Below are positions 5,304-7,096 of a stretch of 7,096 nt of DNA, piece by piece; positions within the stretch are counted from its first letter, which is position 1, and each line of letters starts with the position of its first letter. The notes beneath the pieces were generated by a model that was not told the origin of the DNA, made no database searches, and saw only the letters and a program-made list of their open reading frames with translations. The stretch comes from Gammaproteobacteria bacterium. Lineage in GTDB: Bacteria; Pseudomonadota; Gammaproteobacteria; HK1. The stretch covers positions 1-7,096 of the forward strand of contig JAGRHX010000241.1 in the NCBI GenBank assembly GCA_020444775.1. Direction: 5' to 3'. Both the position numbers and the translations under genes were made by a program.

Positions 5304-6665
5304 TCAGCGGCCGCGAACACGCTCGATGCCGACCAGGACTGGCAGGGTGAAGGCACACAATACCATGCTCAGCAGACCCAACCCGGTGCTCAGTCGAACC
5401 GTGAGCAACGCGCCCAGGTATTCGGCCACAGCGCCCACCAGCATCACACCCAAGGGGCCGAAGCCGATCGACACCGCCAACAGTCCCATCACCCGGGCCC
5501 GCATGCCCGCTGGCGCGAGGCTCAGCAAGATGGTGCTCTGCATTGCCGCGAAGGCGCCCAGACCGATGCCGGCAAGGAACAGGAACACCGCGCCGAGCAG
5601 CGCAGAGCCGCAGGCCAGAAAGGCCTGCACCATGAACAGGAAGGTGCAGCTACCGAAAAAGAACAGCCGCGCGTAGTGCGGCGGCCGGCAGAAGAAGGCG
5701 GTCAGCAGGGCACCGAGCAGCGCGCCGAGTCCCTCGCTGGACATCAGCGCACCGATGGCGGCGCCTTCCAGGCCGAGCACGTCGGAGCCGATGACCGGCA
5801 TCATCGAGTTGTAGGAGAAGCCGAGAAAGTTCATGCATACGGTGACCAGCAACACCGCCAGCATGGTCGGCTCGGTGCGCACGTAGCGTAGCCCTTCGCC
5901 GACGATGCCGAACAGACGTTGCTTGGTCGCGGTCGGGGCGGCCGGCTTGAAACGCAGCGTGGCGATACCGAATACACCGAGCGCATAGGCCGTCGCGCTA
6001 CAGACATAGACGCTGTCTATGCCCAGCCACTGGATGAGTGCGCCGCCGACCAGTGGGCCGACGGCGCGGGTCGCATGCTGGGTGGACGAATCCAGGCTTA
6101 CGGCCTGGGAGACCCGCTCGCTGCCCGCTACCTCCACCAACATGGTGCGCCGTGCCGGAAACTCGATCGCGCTGACGATGCCGCTCAGACAAGCGCCGGC
6201 GGCGACCATCCACAGCTGGAGCAGGCCGGAGGCGGCCAGCAGGCTCAATGCAACGCTGGTCAAGCAGACCACGCTCATGCTGACCATCACCATGGTGCGT
6301 CGGTTGATGCGCTCGGCGATCGCGCCGAGCAGGGCGCCAACCAGCAGCAAGGGGGCCATTCGCGCGAACAGCATCAGTGAGACCATCAGCTCCGACTCGG
6401 TCTGACGATAGGTGAAGATGCCGATGGCGAGAATCTCGAGCCAACGCAGGATGCCGTTTATCCAGCCGACCGCCCACAGACGTATGAAGTCGGGCTCGCG
6501 CACCAGATCGAAGACATGCTGGCCATGACTGGTCGTGCCGGACACCGCTGCACCCGTGTTCGCCGCGCCACCCGTGGCATGTCCGTGTCGAGTCGATTCT
6601 GATGGGTTCGGCTGAATGGTTGGCCGCGGCCGGGTACCGGCTCGTCGCCGGGAGGGTTCAGTCAT
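5304..6665 (-). CDS. MFS transporter, DHA3/MFS_3-type exporter
   Basis: Inner-membrane major facilitator protein of 453 residues, probably a proton-driven exporter. The first ~55 residues are hydrophilic and rich in Arg, Pro, Thr and Gly, unusually long for this family. The first hydrophobic stretch begins around residue 60, and about 12 membrane segments follow. Diagnostic features are the loop 2-3 motif GALLGAIAERINRRTMVM (110-126, with Glu in place of the common Asp) and FPARRTMLVEV (169-179) followed by SERVSQAVSLDSS, characteristic of the group that includes the enterobactin exporter EntS and macrolide pumps. A second motif-A-like segment, GALLGALL, lies near 314-321. The ATG at 6665 overlaps the upstream gene's stop by 8 bases, implying co-translation. 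A GTG at codon 41 is an alternative start that removes most of the tail. The substrate is unknown. Confidence 0.88.
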   Translation of the reverse strand: MTEPSRRRAGTRPRPTIQPNPSESTRHGHATGGAANTGAAVSGTTSHGQHVFDLVREPDFIRLWAVGWINGILRWLEILAIGIFTYRQTESELMVSLMLFARMAPLLLVGALLGAIAERINRRTMVMVSMSVVCLTSVALSLLAASGLLQLWMVAAGACLSGIVSAIEFPARRTMLVEVAGSERVSQAVSLDSSTQHATRAVGPLVGGALIQWLGIDSVYVCSATAYALGVFGIATLRFKPAAPTATKQRLFGIVGEGLRYVRTEPTMLAVLLVTVCMNFLGFSYNSMMPVIGSDVLGLEGAAIGALMSSEGLGALLGALLTAFFCRPPHYARLFFFGSCTFLFMVQAFLACGSALLGAVFLFLAGIGLGAFAAMQSTILLSLAPAGMRARVMGLLAVSIGFGPLGVMLVGAVAEYLGALLTVRLSTGLGLLSMVLCAFTLPVLVGIERVRGR

Positions 6666-7096
6666 CTTCGAGCAGGTCCAGTAGAGACTTCAGGTTGAAT
6701 TCCAGGCCCTTGTAGCGACGCATCTCGGGCGACATGCTGGCGATCTGCTCGCGCAGCGTACGACGGAACCGCGGGTCCTTGCAGAGCTCGTCCAACGGTC
6801 GCTGCCGGATCCGAATGCCGAACAGCACGTCGCCGCTGGTGGCCAGGCGACGCAGCGTCTGGCGTTCGCTTCGGAACCAAAGCGAGCCCGGCCCTGCGCG
6901 ACGCGCGGCGGACCCCGCGACACGCACGTTGCCGCGGCTCGGCTGATACAGCGCCGCGTCGTCGAGCACCGACCAGTTCTCGCGCTCGAGCGGGCGCTGC
7001 GTACCGACCGCGCTCATCAGCCGGTCGCTGGCCGTGCCGATGCGTGCCTGATAGCCCGGCACCGGAGCGTGGATCGCGGCCATGCTCGAGCCCATC
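6658..7096 (-). CDS. Heme-dependent oxidative N-demethylase family protein (DUF3445), 5' part missing
   Basis: C-terminal ~145 residues of a member of the heme-dependent oxidative N-demethylase alpha-subunit-like family (DUF3445, Pfam HODM_asu-like). Characterised relatives hold heme in a PAS-like fold and remove methyl groups from small amines such as dimethylamine; many members are uncharacterised. Matching blocks are IHAPVPGY (8-15, numbered from the Met at 7095), RENWSVLDDAALYQP (38-52), SLWFRSERQTLRRLATSGDVLFGIR (71-95) and MSPEMRRYKGLE (121-132). The heme-site assignment is inherited from the family, not shown here. The Met at 7095 is not the true start, because the family has conserved sequence before IHAPVPG; the gene continues beyond the right edge. 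Its stop lies inside the MFS start region, so the two genes form one transcription unit. No oxidoreductase partner subunits are visible in the window. Confidence 0.85.
   Translation of the reverse strand, partial: MGSSMAAIHAPVPGYQARIGTASDRLMSAVGTQRPLERENWSVLDDAALYQPSRGNVRVAGSAARRAGPGSLWFRSERQTLRRLATSGDVLFGIRIRQRPLDELCKDPRFRRTLREQIASMSPEMRRYKGLEFNLKSLLDLLEDD

Noticed and set aside
5295..5891. Plus-strand open frames opposite the MFS gene, rich in Gln, His and Arg.
   Set aside because: Their composition is typical of the reverse complement of a hydrophobic membrane protein in GC-rich DNA.

Overview
The window is GC-rich proteobacterial DNA with tightly packed genes on both strands, overlapping start/stop codons and GTG starts. 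The family mix (Liv-type ABC ATPases, Xre-RES toxin-antitoxin pair, HisN-like phosphatase, PP2C phosphatase, heme-dependent N-demethylase family) suggests a proteobacterium, perhaps a gammaproteobacterium. That placement is an inference; no rRNA or other taxonomic marker is present.

Layout. (1) 1-1346, plus strand: the end of a branched-chain-amino-acid-type (Liv/HAAT) ABC transporter operon. It holds a LivG-like ATPase cut off by the left edge and a LivF-like ATPase coupled to it by a stop/start overlap. (2) 1387-2549, minus strand: a type II toxin-antitoxin operon, Xre/MbcA/ParS-type antitoxin first and RES-domain toxin second, overlapping by 7 bases. A compact promoter/operator of stacked palindromes lies upstream (about 2557-2608). 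(3) 2701-3543, minus strand: an inositol-monophosphatase-family enzyme that most resembles HisN histidinol-phosphatase. (4) 3544-3825: a 282-base divergent intergenic region containing a perfect 12-base palindrome. (5) 3826-4611, plus strand: a stand-alone PP2C-type Ser/Thr phosphatase. (6) 4659-5192, minus strand: an unrecognised protein whose middle looks like a degenerate PilZ barrel; it converges on the PP2C gene. (7) 5304-6665 and 6658-7096, minus strand: an MFS exporter whose start overlaps the end of a heme-dependent oxidative N-demethylase-like gene (DUF3445), which runs off the right edge.

How they work together. The two ATPases would power one solute importer. The antitoxin should bind the toxin and repress their shared promoter. 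The demethylase-like protein and the exporter look translationally coupled and may act on related compounds. The PP2C and the PilZ-like protein share only a convergent arrangement, so any functional link is speculative. No tRNA, rRNA, CRISPR array, insertion sequence or transposase was seen. The most interesting parts are the toxin-antitoxin operator and the demethylase/exporter pair; I found no convincing wholly new system.
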